From assembly GCF_032248455.1 (NCBI RefSeq), contig NZ_JAVTTP010000001.1, positions 1,486,501 through 1,550,500 on the forward strand: 64,000 bases of DNA, given 5' to 3'. The DNA comes from Pricia mediterranea. GTDB lineage: Bacteria > Bacteroidota > Bacteroidia > Flavobacteriales > Flavobacteriaceae. The position numbers were made by a program, and so were the translations under genes. Every line of letters begins with the position of its first letter. Within the stretch, counting starts at the first letter, position 1. The notes beneath the pieces were generated by a model, which saw nothing but the letters and a program-made list of their open reading frames with translations, had not been told where the DNA came from and made no database searches. Positions 36,172-45,323 of this stretch are shown piece by piece.

Positions 36172-37386
36172 TTAAATTTCCAACCGCTCTTGATACTCAT
36201 CCATAATATGCGTTGGTAGATTTTTGATGTAAATCTCCGTGGTCTGAAGTTTACTGTGCCCAAGCATTTTACTCAAGGCATTGATTGGCACATCACTAAG
36301 GATAAGATTCGTAGCCATCGAATGACGGCTGACATAGCTTGTTAGTTTCTCCTCAATATCACACAGTTCGGCAATTTCTTTCAGGCGTTTGTTGTAACGT
36401 TTGCGTTCCCATTGCACGTCATAGTATTGGTCTTGGATATCCTCCCTTCGTACTATTGGGAAAATGAAATCTTCTTTTCCCTTATCTTTTAAATAGTAGT
36501 CCAAGATTGAAGATAATTGCTGCGTTATTTTTATGTCATAAGGTCTAGCCGTCTTTTGTCTGCGGTATTGAATGCGACCATCGATAATATTACCCACTTT
36601 TAAAAAAGCCATATCGATAAATGAGATACCGTTCATCAAATAGGAACACATAAAATAGTTGCGTGTGTGAAATAACGGGCTGTCCGATTCCAATTGCAAA
36701 CCAAGAATGCGTTTAATCTTATCCTTGCTAATCGCCCTTTTTGCAGTAGGTTGGGATTTTATCTTATACTTCCTAAACGGATAGTTGTCGGCCGATACAA
36801 TTTCCTGATGAATCGCTTTGTTATAAATGGCCCTAATGGTTCTCATATACGTCGATAGCCCATTCAGACTATTCCCTTTCTTGAGATGGGCCGTTTCAAA
36901 TTTTTTGAGATAAGAATAATTCAATTCCTCAAACCGTAAACTCTTCTTACCATGAAAATTCTTTAATGCTCCCAATGCGCTCTTATAAGCCCTGGCATTA
37001 CCAAAACGGTTGGCTTCTTCCATTTCATCAATGAGTTCTTGCGTATATTCGAAGAAGGAAATCTTTCTGGTGGATTTGGTTAGCATGCGTTTCAAATCGG
37101 TTATACCTAGACCTTGTAACTGTTTGTTCTCCTCCAACAAATTAATGTCGTCCCTTAGTTCGGTTTTCTTTTTGGTCAGCATATTGTTCAAACGAGGTAC
37201 TGACGAAACACCTTTATAGGTTCTCTTGACTTCGCGATTCTTCGCATTCCAGTATTCTGGCGGAACGGCAAATCCGGTTGAAATGGCAATTGTTTTTCGA
37301 TGGTGGCTCAATCTGAAAATAATGGGGCACATGCCATCTTTTCGTTTGCGTCTCGTATCTATTGAAAGTGTAAGGTTGGTTTTCAT
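36172..37386 (-). CDS. Tyrosine-type site-specific integrase
   Basis: A 404-residue recombinase of the Bacteroidota integrative-element type. The N-terminal arm-binding part is about 1-100 (MKTNLTLSIDTRRKRKDGMCP); a SAM-like core-binding domain (about 100-195) is followed by the catalytic domain with YLMNGISFIDMAFLKV, SYVSRHSMATNLILSD (Arg box), LGHSKLQTTEIYI (His and nucleophile Tyr). I start at the ATG at 37386 because the longer version begins with a weak codon inside the tandem repeats. The gene points away from a tRNA-Arg fragment 140 bases upstream, the usual layout next to an attachment site. Confidence 0.92.
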   Translation of the reverse strand: MKTNLTLSIDTRRKRKDGMCPIIFRLSHHRKTIAISTGFAVPPEYWNAKNREVKRTYKGVSSVPRLNNMLTKKKTELRDDINLLEENKQLQGLGITDLKRMLTKSTRKISFFEYTQELIDEMEEANRFGNARAYKSALGALKNFHGKKSLRFEELNYSYLKKFETAHLKKGNSLNGLSTYMRTIRAIYNKAIHQEIVSADNYPFRKYKIKSQPTAKRAISKDKIKRILGLQLESDSPLFHTRNYFMCSYLMNGISFIDMAFLKVGNIIDGRIQYRRQKTARPYDIKITQQLSSILDYYLKDKGKEDFIFPIVRREDIQDQYYDVQWERKRYNKRLKEIAELCDIEEKLTSYVSRHSMATNLILSDVPINALSKMLGHSKLQTTEIYIKNLPTHIMDEYQERLEI

Positions 37387-37403
37387 TTTTTGAAGATACG
37401 AAA

Positions 37404-37425
37404 AATTTGCACTCAATTTGCACTC
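37404..37425. repeat. Tandem 11-bp direct repeat before the integrase
   Basis: AATTTGCACTC is present twice without gap (37404-37414, 37415-37425), 18 bases upstream of the integrase ATG. Such tandem repeats are typical of arm-type integrase binding sites and may also let the integrase control its own expression. Confidence 0.6.
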
Positions 37426-37529
37426 AAAATGGGGTATTATATGGTTTTATATGAATCCATATGATTTTTAAATCATTGATTACCAGTACTTTTAAATATT
37501 TTTTGGAATATATAAAACCATAAATCCGT

Positions 37530-37574
37530 TGCCTTCTAAGCAGACGGTCGCAGGTTCGAATCCTGCCGCGATCA
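37530..37574 (+). other. 3' fragment of tRNA-Arg(UCU), probable att site
   Basis: The sequence runs from the anticodon stem to the discriminator base: loop CTTCTAA (anticodon TCT), variable loop, T-arm GCAGG-TTCGAAT-CCTGC (37550-37566), 3' acceptor strand CGCGATC and A at 37574. The 5' half (D-arm and 5' acceptor) is absent, and the 5' side of the anticodon stem does not pair well beyond three bases. This is the signature of an integrative element that used the tRNA 3' half as attachment site; the intact gene should lie at the element's other end, not in this window. Confidence 0.8.
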
Positions 37575-37586
37575 CGACACTCAGGG

Positions 37587-37612
37587 AACCACGCGAAAGC
37601 GTGGTTTTGTGT
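37587..37612 (+). terminator. Intrinsic terminator after the tRNA fragment
   Basis: AACCACGC (37587-37594), GAAA tetraloop, GCGTGGTT (37599-37606), then TTGTGTTT. The perfect 8-bp GC-rich stem with a GNRA loop fits a tRNA-gene terminator carried along with the 3' fragment. Confidence 0.7.
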
Positions 37613-37724
37613 TTCAAAAGCGTCAAAAGCCAAAGCTTTTGTAAGCGGTTTGGAACTCAAAACCGAAGGCGACAGCCTCGCGGTTCCCTATTTGCAACAT
37701 CGATGACAAAGGAAAACCGAGGGT

Positions 37725-37741
37725 AATCCTGCCGCGATCAC
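37725..37741 (+). repeat. Second copy of the tRNA-Arg 3' end (17 bp)
   Basis: AATCCTGCCGCGATCAC occurs at 37559-37575 and again, exactly, at 37725-37741. The bases after both copies are also alike (GACACTC-AGGG against TAATACTCGTAGGG). This looks like a second, older attachment-site remnant 149 bases downstream of the first. Confidence 0.75.
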
Positions 37742-38315
37742 TAATACTCGTAGGGCTTCCGAAAAACCGGGGGCCTATTTTGTGCGATTGCCATAAAATA
37801 GGCACAACAAATCAAATGCTTTTTATTCCTTTCTTGGTCGCCTAAATAAATCAAGTCCAGTCCAGAAATATGATTTGTCCGTAAGCTGACCACAGTAATA
37901 AAACTTTTCTCACCACTACTGTCATCTGCAAACAGCCTATTGCACATTCTGCAACGATTTTCCTAGATTTCGATAATGTTTCAAATAACTTCGCTGATTT
38001 ACGTTAAAATTTCCGCTTTGCTTCCCACTACATTATGGATTCTGCTTTGGTGGAAACCATTAAAAGGAAGGCCGTGGAAGAAAACGAGCGTCGTCTAAGC
38101 CAAAAGAGATAACTGTTATAAAAGAGTAATGGCATACGATGAGGAAAAAAGAGAGAACCTAAAGCTGGAATAAAAAGCTTATCACTCGATTATGCCAACG
38201 TTTGATGTAAATTGGACTACTTGTGGCTGAAAAATCGGCAATTGTAAAAATACCTGTCATCTCACGCAGCCACGAATGGCCCAAACTTTGTTAAAGTGAA
38301 TACTCATCTAAATAT
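37742..38315. other. Decayed DNA beyond the att sites
   Basis: No complete gene is convincing. A short frame 38035-38112 encodes a very charged peptide (VETIKRKAVEENERRL, ending SQKR) that could be the end of a lost gene. The stretch is consistent with repeated insertion and loss at the tRNA end. Confidence 0.4.
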
Positions 38316-38723
38316 TTATTCCTCAAAAAAGTACTCACCTCTTTCAAATTCGACGTTTTTACCTGGCTCCATGAGATCGGCATCGTACTCTGCTGATTCA
38401 TAAAAAGAGTAGATACATTCCTCACCTGCCTTAATAGTAAAACATTGCGCTCCATCTGGATGCGTATTTTGAAATGTGAAATCCCCTACTACATCTCTAT
38501 GGTAAACAACAGCAAATCCTGAGGCATCGACCTCCGAAACGTTCCTGAATTTGACCTCGTAATCCCAAGTAAAGGTTTTATTGACCGTGTCGATTTCATA
38601 TATGTAATGGACTAGTTCGGCTTCTATTACCGGATCGACTACAACTTCATCGTTATCACTGCTTTTAGAGCAAGCGAACAGAAATAAAGCAATCAAAAAA
38701 AGGATAGGGCTTCTAAATTTCAT
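38316..38723 (-). CDS. Small lipoprotein of unknown function
   Basis: A 135-residue protein from the ATG at 38723 (MKFRSPILFLIALFLFACSKSS), lipidated at Cys18. The mature part is acidic and strand-rich (HYIYEIDTVNKTFTWDYEVKFRNVSE, AQCFTIKAGEECIYSFYES) with two cysteines that could pair. Longer starts upstream lack a signal peptide. No family recognised. Confidence 0.65.
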   Translation of the reverse strand: MKFRSPILFLIALFLFACSKSSDNDEVVVDPVIEAELVHYIYEIDTVNKTFTWDYEVKFRNVSEVDASGFAVVYHRDVVGDFTFQNTHPDGAQCFTIKAGEECIYSFYESAEYDADLMEPGKNVEFERGEYFFEE

Positions 38724-38916
38724 AAAAAGGATTTTGGTTAGGTCATGTCCATAACGATCCATATTCCTTTTTAATATATGAGAAGCGTCATTACATAGAG
38801 AAATGAAGCTCCCCTTTACTGAATACCACTGCCAAATTAAGGATTAATAAGCTCTATTCGTTCGAACAACGGGCAAGGTGATTCTCCAATAAGCCCATCG
38901 AAATTTTAACAGGTAC

Positions 38917-39045
38917 TTAAAAGCGGATAAACAGAGCGTTTTGGGGCAACAGCAGCTCGGAGGCCTCATCCATAATAGAACTATCCAATTCTTTGCGATA
39001 AGCCTGGGGTGACTTCCAAATTCTTGTCTTCCAAGGATTCGCTGA
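38917..39045 (-). pseudogene. Remnant of a gene 3' end, family not recognised
   Basis: In one minus-strand frame, 42 codons read as plausible protein (NPWKTRIWKSPQAYRKEL, then MDEASELLLPQNALFIRF) and end in TAA, but a stop lies directly upstream and no start is present. The composition is protein-like, unlike the other short frames here. It is probably the C-terminus of a gene whose front part was deleted. Confidence 0.35.
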
Positions 39046-39196
39046 TTACATCGGAGGCCATGATTTTCAAAAAAGTGGTACAACATAGGTCCAACAAACT
39101 GTCAAATAAAGATACCCCTTCGGAAACATTATAGAAGAGCAACACAGGGAAAATTTAAATAAGCGATGGCTTGATAAATCTGAGGTTTTGTAAAAT

Positions 39197-41845
39197 CTAT
39201 TTTTGCTGCGACAAAAAGGCCACTAACGACGCCATTTCCTCAAAGCTCAGTGAATTTACCAAACCGGCAGGCATCATCGACGTTTCCAATTCCTGTCGTT
39301 CGGCAATGTTCGCCTTTTCGAGCTCGGTTGCATCCCCCACAATATTACGAAGGGTCAGTCTATCGGCGGATTCTGCCGTAACGAAGCCTACGTAATTATC
39401 ACCTCCCGTGGTGCTGATTTGCACAGTGGAAAATCCTTGTGAAATAGAGGCATTCGGTTTTAGGATAGACTCCGCAATCTGCTCCCGGTTCATAATAGAG
39501 CCTATTTGCCCCATAAAGGGACCTTTCATGACCTGTTCTTCAGTGATGCTGTGACAAGCAACGCAACCTTGGGAATTAAAGAGGTCCGCCCCTTTTTCAG
39601 GATTCCCTTCAATCTCGCCTAAAGCTAGCATTACATCTTCTATGGAAGCCTCCCCGATCTGTCCCTTTTCATTTTTAATCTTATTGAAGTCGACCACTGG
39701 CATATCTTCTTTCGGTTGATCAAATTCCAATTCCCCAAAAGCATCGATCCCCAATCGATATTTACTGTTGAGTTCCGTAAAAAACTGGTTGTCGCTTTTA
39801 CCCGTTGCCTTAAATTGATCTACTAAAAACGACCGGATAACAAGGGACTGTTCCCATTCTACGGTTTTGTAGTACGGCCCATGCGTATCGGGCCTGGTGC
39901 TCCACCACCAAGAAGTATCATAAGGCGCTTCTTTATAATAAATCCTGGCCAAGGTGTTCATTGCCTTTTTCTTGAAAGCGTCGTCAGTGGAACGGTTATA
40001 CGCTTCAATAAGCGCTTTCACCACCTTGGAATCATGCATATAGCGCATGGCCCATAGGGCTAGGTCCTCATCAGCGGATCCAAGAGCGGCAATACAAGCA
40101 TCGACCGCATTCAATTCTACCAATGCCTTTACGGCCAAATGTGGCAGAATGATTTCGGCATTCGGTGTAGCATGTGGGCCTTCGGTATTTATTTTTGGGG
40201 CGGTAAATGAACTCGGCACGTTTATCTTCAATAGTTGTTGGGCTGCAACAGGATTCCCTAGGCGGCCCAGACCGATAATAGCAGCTGCCTTTACCTCTTG
40301 AGATTTAGATTTCAAGCCTTTTAAAAAAGGTTGGATGGGCGCTTTTTCAACAATCTCCTTTCGATCGGCCAAGGCCCTTAACGTAAATCTTTGCACCGCG
40401 GTATCCTTTGACAGCGCCACCAACTCCGGAATACCCGTGGCACCGGCAAGCTGGGCGTAGGTGAAAATTGCCGCCGCCCGTACTTCCAAGGGCTGATTTT
40501 TATCTTTTGCCAGTTCCAATACCCCAGGGACCGATTTGACTTCTTGTCGTTGCAACAACTCATACTGGGCACTCAACCGCGACTTTGCATTTTGAGCTTT
40601 CAATAAATCGATCAAATCGTCGATGGATACATCTTTTATATCGACGAAAGGCTCGTACTTAAATTCCTTAGGGGTAACCCGAACCACGTAGCCTTTATCA
40701 GGGTTTCCTGAATAACCGGCACCGTCCCAAGCGGATAGATACATTGTACCCGAAGCATCCATATCTACATCCGTGATTTGTGGCAATTGAATAAACTGTT
40801 CTTCCTGCTGTGTGAAGCTCGGACCGTCATTCGTGACCCTATGAATGTATAACTGGTTCCTTCCCCAGTCGGCCATCATGGGAACATTATTGTATTTTTC
40901 AGGCCATCGTTCATCGTTCATAAAAAGTGCCCCGGTCCCCGAACCGCCCCCCACATCGACCAACGCCGGTAAGATTTCTTCGGTAAAATGTTTAAAAAGC
41001 ACCGGATAACCGTATTCCGCGGATTGTATTTGGTGAGCGAACCTTACATTCCATCCCCCGCCATCGTTGGTGTTGCCTCGGGTAAATACATTCATGAAAG
41101 GATCAATGGCCACATCGTAGATATTTCGCAGCCCATGGGTATAAACTTCCATTTGGGTGCCATCGGGACGTATTCTCACAATGCCGCCGCCCAATTGGGT
41201 CATTTTGGTACCCTCTCTGTCTGTTGCGTTGTGAAAACCGAAATCGCCCACGGCGATGTAAATCCAACCATCTATACCCATTTGTATGCCATTGGTGGCA
41301 TGGTCTGTTCCCCGTTCCCGCAAGTACTTCGGATTACTCATGTCCTTGATCAGCACTTTGGGTGGGCCATCGGCAATGCCGTCCTTATCTTTATCGTCAA
41401 AAACCACAAGGTCCATGTTATCCGCTTTTTTGGTATCGTCCGAAAAGGTGGTGTGAAGTACAAATACTTGGTCACCAATTGGTAAAATCCCCCTTGGGTT
41501 ATCCAACTGTGCAAACTCGGTGTGATAATCCATGATGCCATCGTGGTTACAATCGACCAAACGTTTTATCGATCCCTTTCCCATCTCTTTTCCGAGAGAG
41601 CCCATCATATCCACGCCGACAAAAACCTCGCCTGAAGCAGCCACTCCCATACAGGCTGGGCTAGGGGTAAGTTTAGGACCGGAAAAACCCTCTATCTCCA
41701 AATCCTTGGGCCAATTAAGTGCGTTGATCACAGAATCCGTTGGATATTCAACAACGTCGGCACTTGGTACACATTTCTCATTCTTATCTTGACAGCTTGC
41801 TATCACTAGAAACAGTATCACAAAAAAAACGGGTCGTTTGGTCAT
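39197..41845 (-). CDS. PVC-type dehydrogenase lipoprotein with HEAT repeats and cytochrome c domain
   Basis: An 882-residue lipoprotein (Cys18, FLVIASCQDK). Residues about 45-400 are a beta-propeller sugar-dehydrogenase-like domain (VAASGEVFVGVDMMGS, DCNHDGIMDYH, GTDHATNGIQMGIDGWIYIAVGDFG, VYTHGLRNIYDVAIDP). HEAT-like helical repeats follow (about 420-640). A class I cytochrome c is at the end, with heme motif C761-V-A-C-H765 and an ETSMMPAGLVNSLSFEEM axial-Met region. The architecture parallels the fusion at 17065 without its PmoA-like part. It is transcribed alone, 214 bases after the sulfatase gene. Confidence 0.88.
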   Translation of the reverse strand: MTKRPVFFVILFLVIASCQDKNEKCVPSADVVEYPTDSVINALNWPKDLEIEGFSGPKLTPSPACMGVAASGEVFVGVDMMGSLGKEMGKGSIKRLVDCNHDGIMDYHTEFAQLDNPRGILPIGDQVFVLHTTFSDDTKKADNMDLVVFDDKDKDGIADGPPKVLIKDMSNPKYLRERGTDHATNGIQMGIDGWIYIAVGDFGFHNATDREGTKMTQLGGGIVRIRPDGTQMEVYTHGLRNIYDVAIDPFMNVFTRGNTNDGGGWNVRFAHQIQSAEYGYPVLFKHFTEEILPALVDVGGGSGTGALFMNDERWPEKYNNVPMMADWGRNQLYIHRVTNDGPSFTQQEEQFIQLPQITDVDMDASGTMYLSAWDGAGYSGNPDKGYVVRVTPKEFKYEPFVDIKDVSIDDLIDLLKAQNAKSRLSAQYELLQRQEVKSVPGVLELAKDKNQPLEVRAAAIFTYAQLAGATGIPELVALSKDTAVQRFTLRALADRKEIVEKAPIQPFLKGLKSKSQEVKAAAIIGLGRLGNPVAAQQLLKINVPSSFTAPKINTEGPHATPNAEIILPHLAVKALVELNAVDACIAALGSADEDLALWAMRYMHDSKVVKALIEAYNRSTDDAFKKKAMNTLARIYYKEAPYDTSWWWSTRPDTHGPYYKTVEWEQSLVIRSFLVDQFKATGKSDNQFFTELNSKYRLGIDAFGELEFDQPKEDMPVVDFNKIKNEKGQIGEASIEDVMLALGEIEGNPEKGADLFNSQGCVACHSITEEQVMKGPFMGQIGSIMNREQIAESILKPNASISQGFSTVQISTTGGDNYVGFVTAESADRLTLRNIVGDATELEKANIAERQELETSMMPAGLVNSLSFEEMASLVAFLSQQK

Positions 41846-42059
41846 GTAAAATTTTTTGGTTTTTAACTTACTTGAAGACTTGTCTCACTTTGAATTGGGC
41901 AAGACCATATCAACAATCTTGTTGTCATTCGGATTGCAAATAAACGAATTTTGTGCCAACCTATTGTCAATTGTAAAGCGAGCACCAAAGCAGAAGCATT
42001 TAAAATCGCATCAGGACGAACAGTCTTCGGTATGACGCTTTTGAAGCGTACTATTTAAA

Positions 42060-43664
42060 TCAATCCGAGGTGGTTTTACTGTCCCACCAAGTATCGTTCG
42101 GCTGAAAATCCTCGGACAAAAATTTCAATCGTTCAGCTTCGAGCCTGGGCATGAGAATTTCGATTTTCTCTCGATGCAGCCTTTTTGCCAGCTCGGGATC
42201 ATACTTGGTTTCTTTCCGCGGAAAACGGGCGTTGTTCTCTTGAAGAAAAGCCTGCAATTTATCACCCAACCGCTCGGTTACGGCCGGATTAGCGTCGGAT
42301 ATATCCTTTTCTTCCTTGGGATCGACTTCCAAATTATAGAGCTCCCTCTTATCGCCTTCATAATAATGGATCAATTTCCACTTGCCTTCCCGAATTATGG
42401 ACGAGGGATTTCCTCCTTGGTTGCCGTAATGTGGATAGTGCCAAAACAGAGCCCTGTTTTCCAAACCTTCTCCTTCGAAAAGTGGTTTAAGGCTTACGCC
42501 ATCGACATGTTGTTCGGGTTTTAGCGGGATATCGGTCAAATCGAGCACTGTGGGATAAAGATCGGCCCCGGTCACGGGATAGTCTATCGAGGCCCCGTTC
42601 TTCAAACCTGGCACTTTGATAAAGTATGGCTCCCGGATGCCGCCTTCCCATTGGTAGCCCTTGCCGCCACGAAGGGGAAGGTTGGTCGTCGAAAAAGCAT
42701 CCCCGGAAGCTACCCCGCCATTGTCGGAAGTGAATATTACAATAGTGTTTTCGTCCAGCCCCTGTTCCTTAAGGCCGTCAAGGACGAGCCCGACCGCATC
42801 GTCCATTTGTTCTACAAGTCCGGCGTAAATAGGATTGTCCTGTACGACTCGAATCGGCAATACGCGTTCCATTTCAAAACCATGGTCCTTGATACCCATC
42901 TCTTCGGCCTTGTCCCGGTAATGACCCCACTTTTTTTCGGTCGTTTGGATCGGGCCGTGTACCGCATAGAACGAAAGATAGGCGAAAAAGGTACTGTCCT
43001 TGTTCTTTTCGATAAAATCCACGGTCTCCCGGGCAAGCCGCATCGAGAGGTTCTCCCCCTTTTTCCTGTTGTTCAGGTTCGGGTTCTCCCATGGCGAGAA
43101 GTAACCTCCTATTGGACTCCCAACGTCCCAACCGCCCTTGTTGATATCGAAGCCGTGATCTCCGGGCCAGGAGCCCTCCTTGCCCAAGTGCCACTTCCCG
43201 GCAAAAAAGGTACGGTACCCGTTGGCCCGCATGGTCTCGGCCAAGGTGGTATCCCGGGAGGGCAATTGGTGAACATACCCCGCCGGAAGCAATTTATCGT
43301 TCCGACCGTGGTTGCGCCAATCCGTTCCCGAGGCCGCCCCTATCCAATCGGTAATGCCGTGCCGTGCCGTAAACTGCCCGAGCATGATACTCGCTCGTGA
43401 GGGACTGCATACCCTGCTGGCGGCATAGCCTTGGGTGAACATGGTGCCTTCGTTTGCAATTCTATCGATATGAGGAGTCTCATAATAGTCGCTTCCGGTG
43501 ACGCTAAGGTCGTGCAGCCCCAGGTCATCGGCCAGGATGAAGACCACGTTCGGCCTCTTCTTTTGGGAAGCCGGCCCTTTTTCTTTACAGCCTAAAACTG
43601 CTATAATACATAGCAGTAGGCCCCACACCGGTATTCCTCTCAAGTTGATCTTCGACCTTATCAT
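42060..43664 (-). CDS. Sulfatase (formylglycine-dependent, Cys type), lipoprotein
   Basis: A 534-residue arylsulfatase-family lipoprotein (lipobox AVLGC, Cys26). The metal-binding FILADDLGLHDLSV is at about 42-55. The modification motif is C86-S-P-S-R90 followed by ASIMLGQ, so Cys86 would be converted to formylglycine. Further marks are FFAGKWHLGKEG and IVIFTSDNGG. It removes sulfate from sulfated glycans or related esters. A monofunctional maturase is needed in trans. TATTTTTG at 43711-43718 (minus) is a candidate -7 box. Confidence 0.92.
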   Translation of the reverse strand: MIRSKINLRGIPVWGLLLCIIAVLGCKEKGPASQKKRPNVVFILADDLGLHDLSVTGSDYYETPHIDRIANEGTMFTQGYAASRVCSPSRASIMLGQFTARHGITDWIGAASGTDWRNHGRNDKLLPAGYVHQLPSRDTTLAETMRANGYRTFFAGKWHLGKEGSWPGDHGFDINKGGWDVGSPIGGYFSPWENPNLNNRKKGENLSMRLARETVDFIEKNKDSTFFAYLSFYAVHGPIQTTEKKWGHYRDKAEEMGIKDHGFEMERVLPIRVVQDNPIYAGLVEQMDDAVGLVLDGLKEQGLDENTIVIFTSDNGGVASGDAFSTTNLPLRGGKGYQWEGGIREPYFIKVPGLKNGASIDYPVTGADLYPTVLDLTDIPLKPEQHVDGVSLKPLFEGEGLENRALFWHYPHYGNQGGNPSSIIREGKWKLIHYYEGDKRELYNLEVDPKEEKDISDANPAVTERLGDKLQAFLQENNARFPRKETKYDPELAKRLHREKIEILMPRLEAERLKFLSEDFQPNDTWWDSKTTSD

Positions 43665-43710
43665 GGTTCCGTAGTTTAGTTGGGGAAAGCTTGCTATCAG
43701 CGTCTATGAT

Positions 43711-43782
43711 CAAAAATAAATAATTTGCCCTATAATGTAGCCATTGCACCATAATGTAACGATAGCGTAACGATTTGAATCG
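43711..43782 (-). promoter_or_regulatory. Candidate promoter and direct repeats upstream of the sulfatase gene
   Basis: On the minus strand TATTTTTG (complement of 43711-43718) matches TAnnTTTG, 46 bases before the start codon. Next to it ATAATGTA occurs at 43732-43739 and 43751-43758, GTAACGAT at 43756-43763 and 43767-43774, and CGATTTGAATCG (43771-43782) is a near-palindrome. The repeats look like binding sites for a dimeric activator. Confidence 0.35.
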
Positions 43783-43883
43783 ATTGTACCATTAAGTTCG
43801 CATAATGCCTCCCCTCACCTTTTGACACCATCCCACTAATTTTCATCGGTACGGTCTCGAACCTTTTATCCGGTCGCCTGCAG

Positions 43884-45248
43884 CTAAAAAAGATGTTTCA
43901 CTTTTTTGACAAATTTCAAGGGCATGGTATAGGGGGGGTACCGCAAGGGAATATCCAACCAATTCGCCTTTTTGATAATCGACTTTTGATGGGAAAATAG
44001 GTCGAACGAAGTCCGCCCGTGATAGGCTCCGATACCGCTGGCGCCCACACCCCCAAAGGGCAATCGCTTGTTGGTAATCTGAATGACCGTATCGTTAATG
44101 GCACCGCCGCCAAAACTATAGGTGTCGATAATCTTCTTTTGGAAGGACTTACGGTTCGAGAATACGTAGGTGGCCAATGGTTTCCCGTATTTGGCTATAT
44201 GCCTGTCGATATCGGCCTCATTTTCATAGGAAATGATAGGAAGTATCGGACCAAAGATTTCCCCTTCCATCAATTTGCTGCCCAGTTTTGGTTCGTTGAC
44301 CAATGTGGGCGAAAGATAATTGTCCGAATCGTTGGTATTCCCACCGAACAGTATCTCTTCCCCCTTGAGCATATCCTTTAGTCCGGAGTAATGTTTTTCA
44401 CTGACCGTGCGGGCGTAATCCGGGGAATTTTCTATGTTTTCTCCATAGAAGTCCGTTATGCTTTTTTTAAGCTCCTCTACCAGCTTCTGCTTCACGGAGC
44501 TATCTACCAATACGTAATCGGTTGCGATACAGGTTTGTCCCGCATTTAAAAATTTTCCCCAAGCGATACGCTTGGCGGCGGTTGCGATGGCTGCGGTTCC
44601 GTCTACGATCGTAGGGTTTTTGCCCCCCAATTCCAACGTAACGGGTGTCAGGTGTTTGGCCGCGCTTTCATAAACGATCTGTCCCACACGGGTGCTTCCG
44701 GTAAAGAAGATATAGTCCCATTTTTCGGCCAATACCCGTTGTGAGGTTTCCACCCCGCCCTCGACTACCGTAACATATTCCGGTTTGAACGCGGCCTTGA
44801 TGATCTCGGAAACGATTGCGGCGGTATGCGGCGTAACCTCCGAGGGTTTGATCACCGCGGTATTTCCAGCCGCCAAGGCGCCGATCAAGGGCGCGATCGC
44901 CAATTGGAACGGATAGTTCCAGGGGGCGATGATAAGCACATTGCCATACGGCTCTTTATAGATGTAATCGGAAGACGGCCAGTTCATCCAGCTCGACCCT
45001 ACTTTTTCCGGTCGCGCCCAAGACGCCATTTTTTTCAAGGTATGCTTGAGATCCGCCAACACAAATTGGGTCTCCGCGGCCAAAGTTTCGAACCTGGGCT
45101 TTTTAAAATCGGCGTAGATGGCATCGCAGATAGCATCCTCCCTGGCTATAATTTCCTGTTGAAGACGCCTTAAAGCCTTTTTTCTGAATCCGACATCCTT
45201 TGTGCGATGCGTCCGAAAGAAATCGCGCTGTATCTTTAATTGCTCCAT
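43884..45248 (-). CDS. NAD(P)-dependent aldehyde dehydrogenase (class-3-like)
   Basis: A 454-residue cytoplasmic enzyme oxidising aldehydes to acids. Marks: IAPWNYPFQLAIAPLIGALAAGN, FTGSTRVGQIVYESAAKHL (cofactor loop), TLELGGKNPTIVD with the general base Glu, and NAGQTCIATDYV with nucleophile Cys240; EIFGPILPII follows. The length and hydrophobic-leaning C-terminus (IPLRYPPYTMPLKFVKKVKHLF) resemble class 3/fatty-aldehyde enzymes. It is the last gene of the minus-strand heme/SusCD unit, 75 bases after the PKD lipoprotein gene, and could finish oxidation of an imported aldehyde. Confidence 0.92.
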   Translation of the reverse strand: MEQLKIQRDFFRTHRTKDVGFRKKALRRLQQEIIAREDAICDAIYADFKKPRFETLAAETQFVLADLKHTLKKMASWARPEKVGSSWMNWPSSDYIYKEPYGNVLIIAPWNYPFQLAIAPLIGALAAGNTAVIKPSEVTPHTAAIVSEIIKAAFKPEYVTVVEGGVETSQRVLAEKWDYIFFTGSTRVGQIVYESAAKHLTPVTLELGGKNPTIVDGTAAIATAAKRIAWGKFLNAGQTCIATDYVLVDSSVKQKLVEELKKSITDFYGENIENSPDYARTVSEKHYSGLKDMLKGEEILFGGNTNDSDNYLSPTLVNEPKLGSKLMEGEIFGPILPIISYENEADIDRHIAKYGKPLATYVFSNRKSFQKKIIDTYSFGGGAINDTVIQITNKRLPFGGVGASGIGAYHGRTSFDLFSHQKSIIKKANWLDIPLRYPPYTMPLKFVKKVKHLF

Positions 45249-45323
45249 GGGTAAAGGTATAAATTCTCCGTACTGGATATCAAATCTGCCGAAAATTCGT
45301 GTGGTGATTATTTCGTGTGGTGC

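Noticed and set aside
37500-37580. Complete tRNA gene
   Set aside because: Only the 3' part is present; D-arm and 5' acceptor strand are missing, so it is an attachment-site fragment.
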